Assembly: GCA_034638255.1 (NCBI GenBank)
Contig: JAWPGT010000089.1
Span: 20,162 to 84,161 of the forward strand
From: Coprinus comatus
Taxonomy: Eukaryota; Basidiomycota; Agaricomycetes; Agaricales; Agaricaceae
Reading direction: 5' to 3'
DNA length: 64,000 bases
Of the stretch, positions 1 through 10,903 are shown in pieces (positions within the stretch are counted from its first letter, which is position 1; every line of letters begins with the position of its first letter). The notes below the pieces were generated by a model. The model ran no database searches. It worked only from the letters and a program-made list of their open reading frames with translations, and was not told the DNA's origin. Position numbers and translations under genes: made by a program.

Positions 1-236
1 TAAAAAAGGAAAGTTAGCCTTCATACTGATATTAGTAAAATAAGTAACTTAGTCTTTAACAAAATTGAGATGGAATAAATACATTGAAGAAATATTGTAA
101 GGGAACTATTTTCTGATTCTATTTCCAACTGTTTTAAGGATATTATTAACTTACCAAATACTAACATTCCTGACTCTGTTACCAATGCCAATTCTAACTT
201 GTTAAAGTTCATATTCAAATCACTCAACTCAATAAT
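1..236. other. Unassigned AT-rich flank
   Basis: AT-rich sequence with no convincing coding frame and no repeat shared with the rest of the window. It ends where a gypsy-A type LTR begins with TGTTACGG. Confidence 0.5.
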
Positions 237-706
237 TGTTACGGTTTCATATTTATCATGACTAATCATTAAAACTAATGATGGACAATAGTGTACTTTC
301 TCTTACTCATTTTACATAGCCTTGGACTAGTGTTTTGTATAGCCTCAGACTAGTACTTTCTACAGACTTCCACTTGTTGTTTCACTTACTGTTTCAGCCA
401 TAGATAGTTTCACCTTCCTGTCTCACATATATCACACACAGCCTACAACCTGTACTCATAGTTGTATAAATACATGGACAGTGACAGAGATTAAGCTTCA
501 GCTTAATACTCTAAGTCTTCCATTCTACTTGCTATCATCGTTCCACCTCTACCTTGATAACCCTAGAACTCAGAGTCAGCTCTAACTCTTATATGAACGG
601 CTTATTAGTAAGGAACACCTGTGATCTACAGTCTGAGTACTGTGGAGGTCATCCCCTGAAAGTAGTCTCAGTAAGAGTAGATGTTCTCCTCCTATGAGCA
701 CCTTGA
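237..706 (+). repeat. Truncated gypsy-A family LTR
   Basis: It starts TGTTACGGTTTC and matches, in the opposite orientation, the LTRs at 8024-8528, 13903-14432 and 23283-23785. It contains a TATA-like box (TATAAATAC near 465) followed by the segment AGCTTAATAC, which is complementary to the gypsy-A primer site. It stops at 706, where copia E1 begins. The missing last ~35 bp (GAAGAGGTCC onward in other copies) does not reappear beyond E1, so sequence has been lost or exchanged here. Confidence 0.85.
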
Positions 707-1054
707 TGTCAGGAATGCTCTAGACAGTCCCCAAGGTCAGTACTTATTGTTGGTTGAGGTTAGAAGAGTTGTGGTTGGATATTCTCTTTGGAGTTCTGGA
801 CTTGTAGATTGTTTCCGCTTTCTGTGACATCACAATGTCACGTCACACGTTACTGAAGCGTCCTGCAGACACATGAAGACTCTCTAGTCTAATACAAGTG
901 TCTGCAGGTGAGTAGTTAAGAAGTTATTGTATCTCTCTAGTCTAATACAAGTGTCTGCAGTGTTTGTGTTCTATCTCAGTCATTTCTCATTGGTTTCCTT
1001 CCATTCCTTCGTCATCGTGCTCGTCTCGTTGTCCTCTACAATTCTGCGCTTACA
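707..1054 (+). repeat. E1 5' LTR
   Basis: 348 bp, TGTCAGGAATGC...GCTTACA. It contains two direct copies of a ~26-bp motif (CTCTAGTCTAATACAAGTGT, then CTGCAG) and, upstream, the inverted motif CTGCAGACACATGAAGA, plus a palindromic GTGACATCAC...GTCACGTCAC segment. The same organisation is kept in the E2 LTRs. Confidence 0.92.
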
Positions 1055-1067
1055 GGTTATGGGCCCC
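1055..1067 (+). promoter_or_regulatory. Primer binding site, initiator-Met half-tRNA type
   Basis: GGTTATGGGCCCC follows the LTR end (with G at 1055). It resembles the complement of the anticodon arm of initiator tRNA-Met, the internal-fragment primer known for copia elements. The same word follows the LTRs of copia D (28697) and E2 (minus strand, 41029 downward). Confidence 0.7.
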
Positions 1068-1156
1068 GTGCTTTAGGACTTCAAGAAACACGTTATTTAT
1101 TCACATATTCCACTCTCTACTACTCAACACTCTTTTCACTATTCTACAACGACTTT

Positions 1157-4100
1157 ATGGCTTTCAGAACACGTCACTTGCTCTCAGAGCATCCTTCCCT
1201 TCCTCCTAAACCTTCAGCTCTACCTCAGGCCGCTTTTCCAACCACAAAATGTGAATTTTGCGGAGTTACAGGCCACTCTCAGGTTTCCTGCTTCAGCTTT
1301 GAGAAGGCAAGAACAAAAGCTCAATATCTCGCGAACCGACGGTCCGATTCACGCCAAACCTCATACACACATTCATTACCATCCTCGTGTCAGAATGGTA
1401 GAGAGTGATGTTGAGAATGAGAGTGAAGTTGAGAGAGAGTTAAGCTCAGACACAGACACAGACACAGAAAGAAGGGAATTGATTGGATGGTTTGGCTAAG
1501 ACATGAGGGACTTATATATCTACCAGAACAAAGAACAACCAAAAGGGGAGAACAATAAGGACCCTTGCCAGCACACAAAGGGAATATGTAAGTAACATAA
1601 TAAGGGAAAAGAACATTATGAAAGAGTCCAGAACATCAGGATAAGATAAGTGGAGTGATTAGGAAAGATGGATAAGATAAGGAGATATCTGGGAAAAACC
1701 TAACACCTCGCTGTCGACACCCAAAGTTTTATGCAATGAAACGAACTCTATCATCACCGAGTTTGCTGGCAGTGCAACATCTACCCATTCTTCCTCCAAC
1801 CCTCTCCAGTTCCATGTAGGCTTCCAATGGCTTGTAGACACCGGTGCTACTTCACACATGACTCCTCATCGTCACTGGATTAAGGGTTACACCCCTGCCA
1901 ACATCCCTATCCGCTTGGCTGATGATTCTATTGTTTATGCTGTTGGAATGGGTTCTGTTATGTTTGAACCTATCTTGAAGGGAAAGAAGGCTAGAGTGGT
2001 CGAATTTTCGAGGGTTTTACACGTTTCTGATCTTGGGAGTAACCTCCTGGCTTGCCTATACCTGGCTCGACACAAGGGATTCAATATTAACATCTCTTCT
2101 CACTCCCTGGCTTTCAGAAGATCTAGAACAACTCTCTTCACTGCCATCATTAATTCCTCCAACTCTGCTCATCTTAATGGCTCTGTTATCGCTGCTGAGA
2201 GCGCTTTTTCCACCTCTACACTCCCTCTTGATCTCTCCCTCTGGCACAGATGATTTATCCATCATAATTACTCAGATGTGAAGAAGATGATTGCTCAAGA
2301 CCTGGTTACTGGTCTTTCTCTTGAATCTAACACTCTTCCTGATCCTGTTTGTGAACCCTGCCTTGCTGGAAAGATGCACTCGACCACATTTCCTCTCTCT
2401 ACCCATCATACTCGTTCTCCACTTGACCTCATTCATTCCGATCTCCATGGTCCTCTCCCTATACCCACTGCTCAAGGCTACAAATATTGGATTACCTTCA
2501 TTGATGACACTACTCGATTTCAGTCTGTTATATTACTCAAGGCCAAGTCTGAAGCTTTCGAAGCATTCAAACGCTACAAAGCATGGGTGGAGAACCAACT
2601 CGGGGTGAAGATCAAGGTGCTTCAAGATGATAAGGGAGGTGAATACATGTCCAATGCCTTTTGCTCCTTCACTATGGGGTGTGGTATTGAATGTAGGCAC
2701 TCTACCCGTAATCGTCCTCAGCAAAATGGTCTCACCAAACGCGCAAATCGAACAATGGGTGAACGCATCACTACCATGCTCTCGGAATCTGGTCTTCCTC
2801 CTTCTTTCTGGGGTGAATGTATTGCCTCTATGGTTCATGTCTGGAATCACCTTCCTACTTCCCCACTTCCTCACACCACACCATTTGAGGCCTTCTATAA
2901 GCGTAAACCTGACGTCTCTCACCTTCGAGTCTGGGGATGTACTGCCTACATTTTCGTACAAAAGGATAAGCGTACATCTCTTGAACCTCATATGGAGAAG
3001 TGTATTTTCTTGGGTTATGAACCTGGTTACAAAGGTTGGAAGTTTTACAATCCAACAACTCGAAAGGTGATCATCTCCGAAACTGCTCATTTTGATGAAT
3101 GCTACTTTCTGGGTCTTTCAAAAGGGAAGATAAACAATATTCCTGACTTCTCCCTATCCTCTATACCATCTTCCTCTTCATCATCTACTCCAACTTCGCC
3201 AACGATCTCAGGTGTTCCACTTCCTGAAGATGAGGGGGGTATTGTAGAGCATTCTACTTCACTTCTACCTCCAGTTCCTGCTGCTCCTATTCATCTTCTG
3301 GCACCTGTCCCACCTTCACCATCACCATCTATCTCACCAAAACTCTCTCCACCTTCAATACCTCACATTCAACCAGTTACACCTCCTCCTCCTCCTTCTA
3401 CTCCTCCTCATCATCAACCATCTTCTGCTGAACCACCATCACATAGACGAGGTTCTCGGATTCGAATACTCTCTTGGAAAGCTCGGGAAAACCTTCAACA
3501 ACAACAACAACCCCGCTTTACATCTGAGTCTGAGTCTGAGGCTGAGGCTGAAGCTGAGGAGAGTGACAAAGATTTCGCGTTTTTGGTATCCGATGAGAAG
3601 AATGGTTTTAAGGAAGTTGAGTTTGCTGGTAATGTGTCATCTGGTCATCCAGGATCATTCAAAGCTGTGATGAATTCCCCTGATTCACATTTGTGGAAAG
3701 AGGTGATGGACAAGGAGTACTCTACACTCGAGGCAAATGGTACTTGAGAACTTATTCCTTTACCCCGTGGTGAGAAAGCTATCAAGTCTGGTTGGGTTTA
3801 CAAGATTAAGGACAATCCTGATGGTTCCATTGAACGGTATAAAGCTTGTCTTGTTGCTAAAGGTTACGCTCAACGTCCTGGATATGATTATACTGAAGTC
3901 TTTGCTCCAACATTCTGTCCTGCTTCCCTCTGCCTCATTGTCGCCCTTGCCACCAAAGAAGGTTACAAGTTATGCTCTATCGACATCTCCTCCGCCTTTA
4001 CTTATGGTGACTTGGAAGAAGAGATCTATATGCGTCAACCTGAAGGTTATCATTTTGGTGACTCAAACATGGTTTTTAGGCTTCGAAAATCACTTTATGG

Positions 4101-5202
4101 ACTCAAACAAGCAGCTTGACAATAGAACAAGAAACTTCACTCAGTCTTCATTTCACTTGGTTACATTCGACTCCAATCTGACAGCTCTATCTACATCTAC
4201 TCTAAAGGTCCAGTCAAGGTTATTGTTCCCATTTTCATTGACGATATTACTCTCGCTTCGAAGGATGACAAGGCCATGGATGATACGATCAAAGAGCTCT
4301 CTACTCACTTCAAACTTCGAGATCTCGGCTCTATCTCCTGGTTATTGGCTGTTAAGGTTGATCAAGACCCCTCTCATCACTCCATTTCGCTTTCACAAGA
4401 GAAATATGTCAAGGAACTCCTCGAACGCTTCCAGATGTCTGACTGTCAACCTGTGAAGACTCCTCTCACTCCTGGACTCAATCTCTCCACTATCACTGTC
4501 ACTGAAGATGACAAACTCCTCATGAAAGATGTTCCCTACCTCAGCGCTGTTGGCGCTCTTCAATATCTGGCCACCATGACTCGTCCTGACATTACCTTCA
4601 CTGTTTCTTACCTTGGGAGATTCAATCACAATCCTGGTCCTCAACATTGGGCCGCTGTCAAACATCTCTTCTGCTATCTCAAGGGTACAATGGACTATAA
4701 GCTGGTCTACAAAGGTGACATGGCTACCAAGGATCTCTTCATCACATATTCTGATACTTCTCATGGTTCATGTCAAGAGACTGGAAGGGCTACAGGTGGT
4801 TATGTGACTTTGGTATGTGGTGCGGCTGTTGGTTGGTCTTCAAAACGTCAGAGTTTAGTCACTCTCTCCTCCACTGAAGCTGAGTACGTTGTGGCTGTTG
4901 AAGGTGGAAAGGAGATTATATGGATGCGCAACATTCTATTGGAGTTTGGTTATTCCTTCACTTTCCCCTCCATTCTTAACATTGACAACCAATCTGCTAT
5001 TACTGTTGCTAAGGATCCTGAACACCATGGTCATATGAAGCAATTGGATTTGTGTTATTTCTGGCTCCGTGATGCTGTTCAAAACAAAGTCATTTCCCCT
5101 CTCTTTGTTCCTACCTCTGAACAACTGGCTGACATCTTCACCAAGGCTGTTGAACCAAAAGCAGTCTCTCACTTTGTTCCTCTTCTTGGACTTTCATCAT
5201 AA
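1157..5202 (+). pseudogene. E1 gag(zinc knuckle)-pol polyprotein, broken
   Basis: Read alongside the intact E2 protein, the fragments are in order: a CCHC knuckle (C-E-F-C...G-H...C near 1250), a protease with DTGA (near 1840), the GAG-pre-integrase H/C region, the integrase core (HSDLHGP, QDDKGGEY, QQNGLTKRAN), a proline/serine-rich linker (3150-3450), the RT (motif FIDD near 4240) and RNase H (STEAEY near 4875). Frame breaks are TGA at 2251, TGA at 3745, TGA at 4117 and TAG at 4123, plus the solo LTR at 1388-1705. No capsid domain precedes the knuckle: only ~100 bp separate the primer site from the first codon. Several arginines of E2 are cysteines here (CGN to TGN). Confidence 0.9.
1388..1705 (+). 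repeat. Solo LTR (family I) inside E1
   Basis: 318 bp, TGTCAGAATGG...CCTAACA, flanked by the perfect 5-bp duplication CCTCG (1383-1387 and 1706-1710). Removing it restores the reading of E1 between the zinc knuckle and the protease. The first ~107 bp of the same LTR recur at 41630-41736. Confidence 0.93.
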
Positions 5203-5291
5203 TTCCTTCTCTTCCTTTTCTTTTATCACTTCACGCTTTTACTTTCCATTTATTTCCTTCCTTTGTCTGGACTGGCTAGATCAGGGGGGTA

Positions 5292-5639
5292 TGTCAGGAA
5301 TGCTCTAGACAGTCCCCAAGGTCAGTACTTATTGTTGGTTGAGGTTAGAAGAGTTGTGGTTGGATATTCTCTTTGGAGTTCTGGACTTGTAGATTGTTTC
5401 CGCTTTCTGTGACATCACAATGTCACGTCACATGTTACTGAAGCGTCCTGCAGACACATGAAGACTCTCTAGTCTAATACAAGTGTCTGCAGGTGAGTAG
5501 TTAAGAAGTTATTGTATCTCTCTAGTCTAATACAAGTGTCTGCAGTGTTTGTGTTCTATCTCAGTCATTTCTCATTGGTTTCCTTCCATTCCTTCGTCAT
5601 CATGCTTGTCTTGTCGTCCTCTACAATCCTGTGCTTACA
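5292..5639 (+). repeat. E1 3' LTR
   Basis: 348 bp, same ends as the 5' LTR and only a few differences by eye. It follows the purine tract at 5283-5290, which would prime plus-strand DNA synthesis. Confidence 0.92.
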
Positions 5640-5987
5640 GACTATCGCATTATTGTCCACAGAGGCTGAGTACATGGCTATTTCCGATTGTAGTTGTCAG
5701 TCCATCTGGATCAGAAGCCTAATGACTGAACTTGGTTTGCATAACAATGAACCAATGGATATTTGTGGAGACAATATGGGCTCTCTCTTTATCGTGCAAA
5801 ACCCTGCTGTTGAAAAGAGATCAAAACACATAGATATCATCTTCCACTTCATTCATCATTTGAATACTTCTGTGATAACTATTATGGGTTGGAGTTTTCT
5901 AATCCCACATATAGCACTGCCAAGCACTCAAATAATATGGTCCCAACATAAGGCGCTTCATAGCTGCCATGTTCGTATTCAGGGTAG
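5640..5987 (+). pseudogene. Copia RNase H C-terminal fragment (another family)
   Basis: The frame from about 5640 reads the copia RNase H signature (L-STEAEYMA near 5655) and the following GDN...EKRSKHIDI...H block, then degenerates. It belongs to a different copia family from E1, whose LTR abuts it directly. Everything upstream of the RNase H motif is missing. This is a truncated 3' end of an element whose LTR follows. Confidence 0.8.
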
Positions 5988-6207
5988 TGTTGAACTATTA
6001 TTAGTTCTATGATGACATTCTCTATGGCATTACGCTGATGAACATGTGACCTAATATGTTCTCGCATGGACCAATGTAGAGTAGTATATAAACCTTGTAT
6101 TAGACACATTATATACTTCAGTTTCTTCTACCTCAACAACAACCTCACCCTCAGTAAGTGTTAGTCATACCTACCCATGCATACCATGCTACGCTATTGT
6201 TTTAACA
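5988..6207 (+). repeat. Putative 3' LTR of the copia fragment
   Basis: Begins TGTTGAACTATT and ends ...GTTTTAACA, ~220 bp. It contains a TATA-like AGTATATAAACC (near 6082). The sequence after it is gypsy-A' gag. The end at 6207 is inferred from where the similarity to the gag copy at 21841 restarts. Confidence 0.6.
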
Positions 6208-7650
6208 AACATGATCTTCCATATTTTGCCAAGGAAGCATGTGATAAGTCTTGAGCTTGTTGCGAGCATCAGCAGCTTCAGCATGGGGTTGGAAAGCTTG
6301 GTCGAGACTTGTGATAAAATCGTGCCATGTTCCATATCTGTATGTTCCAGCTTCTTCACCTCTATGAGAACTCAAATATTGCCTTTGGAAATGACCACAA
6401 CTCCCATGAGTTAATAATTGGAGAACAACTGGTATGGCTTGTTCTGTTTGGATAGCACCATTTCAAAAGTATTTGGGTTTTGATTGTAGGGGGAGGATGA
6501 TGCTATCTTTCCAATTCTCATAATGGATGGGTTTTCCATCAAACTTTTTGATTGGGATATCGAACTTTCCATTATAGTTTTCTTTGGTTGGTTGGTCAGT
6601 CATTCTGGAGGGAGGACAAGCTGGGTTTCTGGGTGTAGGTGCTTGAGCACGAGAGTGGGTTTGGGAAACTGAGTGGATAGAAGTGTCATCTGGTGAGGAA
6701 GGATTGGGATTGGTTCCAAATGGGTTGGCAGTGTAAGCGCAGGATTGTAGAGGACGACAAGACGAGCACGATGATGAAGGAATAGAAGGAAACCAATGAG
6801 AAATGACTGAGATAGAACACAAACACTGCAGACACTTGTATTAGACTAGACTGATACAATAACTTCTTAACTACTCACCTGCAGACACTTGTATTAGACT
6901 AGAGAGTCTTCATGTGTCTGCAGGACACTTCAGTAATGTGTGACGTGACATTGTGATGTCACAGAAAGCAGAAACAATCTACAAGTCCAGAACTCTAAAG
7001 AGAATATCCAACCACAACTCTTCTAACCTCAACCAACAATAAGTACTGACCTTGGGGACTATCTAGAGCATTCCTGATAGGCAGGGGGGTGAGTTCGGAT
7101 AGGTGATGATGTAGGGAATAAATCTAGAGCAATGATTTTGTTGTGAGTTGCATTTCTGAGGTTTTTGAGTTCATTGCTGTAGAATAGGGTTTGTGTGTAG
7201 TTGACTTCAATAGTAGTGGTAAGGTTGGGGTTTTCAATGGTTGGTTGATAGAGTTTATCAACTGCCAAGTATAGGTTATAGGTGTTGACTTGGATAAGGA
7301 GAGAGGTGGATTTGTAGGGTAGTAGGAAACGGCAGATATAATGGATGTCGGCAGTGATTTGAAAACTTCCTGTTTTGTTGAGTTCTTTGAATCATTTCCA
7401 GGTATCAGTGATGCAAATTTGCTGATTGTTTGAGAGTTTGACTCCTGGTGGAAGGTACCTCCTGATTAAGGGAGTTCCAAAGGTTGTGCTGACCTCTGGG
7501 ATTCGTACAGCAGAGTCAAAGAGATCAACTAGTTCTTGTTCGTTTGCATCTCTGGATATGGGAGGAGGAGCGGGTGGTTGTCTGGAAGATGAGGGGGTGG
7601 AAGAGGAAATTCAGTGGGAGGCAATTGTGGAAACTTGGGGTGCTGCTTGC
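6208..7650 (-). pseudogene. Gypsy A' gag N-terminal fragment
   Basis: Minus-strand sequence homologous to the gag of gypsy A (21255-22900). It includes the region translating as FDGKPIHYENWKDSI and the upstream YQPTIENPNL block. It is interrupted by a solo copia LTR (6732-7079) and cut off at 6208 by the copia fragment. Only LTR, leader and the first part of gag survive, so this is an incomplete second member of family A. Compared with gypsy A it carries numerous substitutions in gag, yet is virtually identical from about 7506 to 8455. Confidence 0.85.
6732..7079 (-). repeat. Solo LTR of the E1/E2 copia family
   Basis: 348 bp, same length as the E1 LTRs, minus orientation, ending GAGCATTCCTGATA. 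It is flanked by the perfect duplication GGCAG (6727-6731 and 7080-7084). It sits in the gag of gypsy A'. Confidence 0.93.
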
Positions 7651-7676
7651 TAAAGGCAGCCCTTCTTCTTTAAGAG

Positions 7677-7795
7677 GGTATGTTCTCAGCCACTACTTGC
7701 TTAAGGTAGACCTGCTTGATGGCAATGTATGTTATCAGCCACTACTTGCTTAAGGTAGTCCTGCTCAATGGTGAGGTATGTTATCAGCCCGGATC
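7677..7795 (-). repeat. Leader tandem repeats of gypsy A'
   Basis: About two and a half copies of a ~54-bp unit containing GTATGTTATCAGCCACTACT, TGCTTAAGGTAG and CCTGCT, lying between LTR and gag. The same array is in gypsy A at about 22936-23055. Role unknown; it could be part of RNA packaging or translation of the element. Confidence 0.7.
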
Positions 7796-8023
7796 TTGAT
7801 CCTATGCATGAGGGTTGGTGCTAATTTTCCAAATAATGACAGTTGCAGGTTAGGCGGTTGTCAAAGGAAATAAAAGCAGAGGATTGCAGAGACTCTGGTT
7901 AGGAGTTCACACAGAGTTGGGTTGGGGAGGGTGACGAGTGCAGAGACCTGGGTTAGAGGTTTGCGGAGGAAGACGATGACAGAGATCCTAGTTAGGGATT
8001 TGTCGAGTTGTAGCTTAATACAA

Positions 8024-8528
8024 TGTTGTAAACTTGCCTATACCTCCGTTTTGGTATAGATAATGCTACAATGGACCTCTTCAAGGTGCTCATAGGAGGA
8101 GAACGTCTACTCTTACTGAGACTACTTTCAGGAGATGACCTCCACAGTACTCTGACTGTAGATAACAGGTGTTCCTTACTAGTAAGCCGTTCATATAAGA
8201 GTTAGAGCTGACTCTGAGTTCTAGGGCTATCAAGGTAGAGGCAGAACAATGAAAGCAAGAAGAACAGAAGACTTAGAGTATTAAGCTGAAACTTAATCTC
8301 TGTCGCTGTCCATGTATTTATACAACTACAATGTACAGGTTGTAGGCTGTGCATGATACATGTGAGACAGGAGGGTGAACTATCTACTACTGAAACAATA
8401 AGTGAAATGGTAAGTGGAAGCACATAGAAACTACTAGTCCAAGGCTATGTGAAACGAGTAAGAGAAAAGTATACTATCATCCATCATTAGTCCTAATGAT
8501 TAGTCGTGATAAATACAAAACCGTAACA
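8024..8528 (-). repeat. Gypsy A' 5' LTR
   Basis: 505 bp, family A, minus orientation (plus-strand ends TGTTGTAAAC and CCGTAACA). It carries TATAAATAC and the transcript-start segment complementary to the primer site. It is almost identical to the A 5' LTR except for its outermost ~70 bp. Confidence 0.9.
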
Positions 8529-9523
8529 GTACTTATTATTAGCATACTTATTTTCTCTTTGGTTCTCTTTGTCTTGTCTCATCCCCCACTCTCTTACTAG
8601 TTTCATACTTAGTTCTTACATGTTTCATCTTTACTACAAGTTTCAGTAGGAGAAGGGATAACTTACATGTTTCATCTTTTGTTTCACTTATAGTTAGTGT
8701 TACGAACCGACCCAGACCAGTCCAGATCACCACCACCGAAGAAGACCTATTTGAGCTCTTCCCCAAACTTATCCCCATAGAGGATAACCCCATGGACTCC
8801 ATGGAATAATGGAGCAACCTCTGCTCTGCATTATAACAATCGCTATAAGGTTTCATTCTGGCCTGTCACTGAACTAAGTATAGTTTCCATTATGCTTAGA
8901 ATACATTTCTCCCGTTGCTATTAATAGTTCTCTCCGCTCTGTCCATTCTTGTTGACAGCTCTTACATTGTATATGTAATGGTACCGTTATCTTGTCTTGA
9001 TCCATAGCTCCTGTTGGCAACTCTTCCATTGTGTACGGAGACTTATTCCCATTTGTGAAGGTGGTACAATGTATTAGATATATTTAGCAGTCAGTAGCTA
9101 TTTATAGGTACATCCATAAATAGTATAAATACTCTATGTATTAAGCAATTAAAGCCTTAAGCTTTAATCTCTTCTGTCATATCCCTTATACATTTGTCTC
9201 CATACCCTTTGGTCACCAGAGTGAAAGGCCTTTGGATTGCAGCAAGTGTTTATTGAAAGCACATTCCCAAACGACTGCACCCTAGCATTTAAGTTCCAGG
9301 GGTGTTCAGCTTAACAGTTTGTGGTCATAACAGTTAGGTTACTCATAGATAGTATAAGTAGTCATCTGTACTAGCCCTTGAAGCCCTAAGCTTCAAGTTG
9401 GTTAACTTCTAATCTATTTGTTCTACAACCTTCTGCCTGAACACCAGACCAGTAGTTTAACTTATAGAGATTGAATGCCTGTCTCAAGCTGCCTTTGTGC
9501 ACAAGAGAACTAGGATCATAACA
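8529..9523 (+). repeat. Probable old LTR remnant split by a solo LTR
   Basis: When the solo LTR at 8698-9332 and one GTTAG are removed, 8529-8697 joins 9338-9523. The join carries a TATA-like AGTATAAGTAG, an inverted repeat CTTGAAG...CTTCAAG, and ends ...GGATCATAACA. This is the layout of the gypsy LTRs in this window, but no internal sequence is attached and the left end is lost. Confidence 0.35.
8698..9332 (+). repeat. Solo LTR, gypsy B' (diverged relative of family B)
   Basis: 635 bp, TGTTACGAACC...GGTCATAACA, with perfect duplication GTTAG (8693-8697 and 9333-9337). Its first ~110 bp still encode a C-terminus homologous to the gypsy-B accessory ORF (TTTEEDLF..FP.LIP, stop at 8806). It also keeps TATAAATAC and AAGCTTTAATCT, the predicted self-priming segment of family B. 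Confidence 0.92.
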
Positions 9524-9978
9524 GTTCGCTTTGACCATTTCTATTGTTATTATGTATGTACTTAAGCTGTATGTACAACTCAATGTACCCTCAGTTCTTG
9601 TCTTCAAGTCTGAGGTTAGTATCTATACCCACTTTTGGTTCTACTATTTACTGACTATTATCACGTAGTCTTAACATTGTGTTCTTATCAGGTATTATCA
9701 AATATACAGTTCTTGTCTTCGAGTCTGAGTCTTAACATTGTGTTCTTATCAAATTGAGTACTTACCATAAGACTTCATAAGTCACTATAAGTCACAATAT
9801 AAGTCATGCATGCCTTAAGTGACTTATTTGAAAAATGGTCTTAAATGAACTTGGACTAAGACCATAAGTCATATAAGATAAAAATAAGTTCAATGACTTT
9901 TTGCTGATGTAATGGGGGAGTAGATACCATGTAAACCTCAGTATTTGCATCAGGATTTTGCACAATTCCTTAGAGAAA
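9524..9978. other. Unassigned, rich in AAGTCA-like words
   Basis: No gene seen. From about 9760 to 9900 the word ATAAGTCA or its variants occurs at least six times, and a second cluster of TTCTTGTCTTCRAGTCTGAG occurs at 9590-9735 as two direct copies. Clustered short words next to a hairpin resemble a transposon subterminal region, but no partner end was found. Confidence 0.35.
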
Positions 9979-10016
9979 CTTGGAGAGCCTTGGAGGTGAC
10001 TCCAAGGCTCTCCAAG
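9979..10016. repeat. Perfect 17-bp hairpin
   Basis: CTTGGAGAGCCTTGGAG, loop GTGA, then its exact reverse complement. It abuts the foldback element that starts at 10016. Confidence 0.85.
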
Positions 10017-10903
10017 GGGCAGGGGATTGATTAAAATGGTAACAAATAGGTACCACTAGTTGTTATAAAAGGGTACCACTAGTTGTTTTAATTGGGTACA
10101 TACGTATGTTCCTTTCATTATACATATGTTTGTATGTATATACCCATTACTATTATATGACACATTTTTTCATGATTAATGATGATTTTCTACACTTTTA
10201 GTTTTGTCATATGCAAAAAAAAAAACATAAGTTGTAGTAGGATTCTGCTAAAGGTATGAGTTCTTTAGCAGAAACCTGCTAAAGAAGTGAGGTTTTTAGT
10301 AGATTTCTACTAAAGGTATGAGTTCTTTAGTAGGTTTCTACTAAAGAAGTCATACCTTTAGTAGAAACCTACTAAAGAACACATATTGTTAGTAGATTCC
10401 TACTAAAGAAGTCATACCTTTAGTAAAAATCTACTAAAAATCTCACTTCTTTACTAGAAATCTACTAAAGAACTCATACCTTTAGTAGAAACCTACTAAA
10501 GAACACATATTGTTAGTAGATTCCTACTAAAAACCTTATTTCTTTAGCAGAATCCTACTAAAGAACTTATATCTTTAGTAGAATTCTACTAAAGAACTCA
10601 TACCTTTAGCAGAAACCTACTAAAGAACACATATTGTTAGTAGATTCCTACTAAAGAACTCATATCTTTAGTAGAATCCTACTACAACTTATGTTTTTTT
10701 TTTTGCATATGACAAAACTAAAAGTGTAGAAAATCATCATTAATCATGAAAAAATGTGTCATATAATAGTAATGGGTATATACATACAAACATATGTATA
10801 ATGAAAGGAACATACGTATGTACCCAATTAAAACAACTAGTGGTACCCTTTTATAACAACTAGTGGTACCTATTTGTTACCATTTTAATCAATCCCCTGC
10901 CCC
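10016..10903. mobile_element. Foldback/MITE-like element with ~220-bp arms
   Basis: The ends GGGGCAGGGGATTG and CAATCCCCTGCCCC are exact inverted copies. By eye the inverted arms match without a difference from 10016 to about 10235 and from about 10685 to 10903, apart from the length of an A/T run. The core is a tandem array of short palindromes. There is no coding capacity. No obvious target duplication exists (TCCAA before, GGAGG after). It lies exactly at the truncation point of the gypsy-E protease. Confidence 0.85.
10236..10690. repeat. Palindromic minisatellite array
   Basis: About 14 units of ~31-32 bp. Each has a TTTAGTAG-nnnn-CTACTAAA palindrome followed by a spacer such as GAACTCATAC or GAACACATATTG. 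A shorter stretch of the same array occurs at 13811-13902, where it flanks two gypsy LTRs. Confidence 0.85.

Larger units (their letters stand above)
707..5639 (+). mobile_element. Copia (Ty1) element E1, decayed full-length copy
   Basis: Two 348-bp LTRs (707-1054 and 5292-5639) in direct orientation enclose a primer site, a broken zinc-knuckle/PR/INT/RT/RNase H frame and a purine-rich tract (AGGGGGGT, 5283-5290). It is the diverged sister of the intact minus-strand element at 36819-41358. Flanks differ (CTTGA before, GACTA after), so no target duplication is left. The 5' side is a gypsy-A LTR and the 3' side is a different copia RNase H fragment. A solo LTR of another family interrupts it at 1388-1705. 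Premature stops are mainly TGA, consistent with deamination at CpG. Confidence 0.93.

Noticed and set aside
10236..10690. Regular ~31-bp repeats resembling a CRISPR array
   Set aside because: The units are tandem without unique spacers, each unit is palindromic, the array sits between transposon arms, and the genome is eukaryotic.
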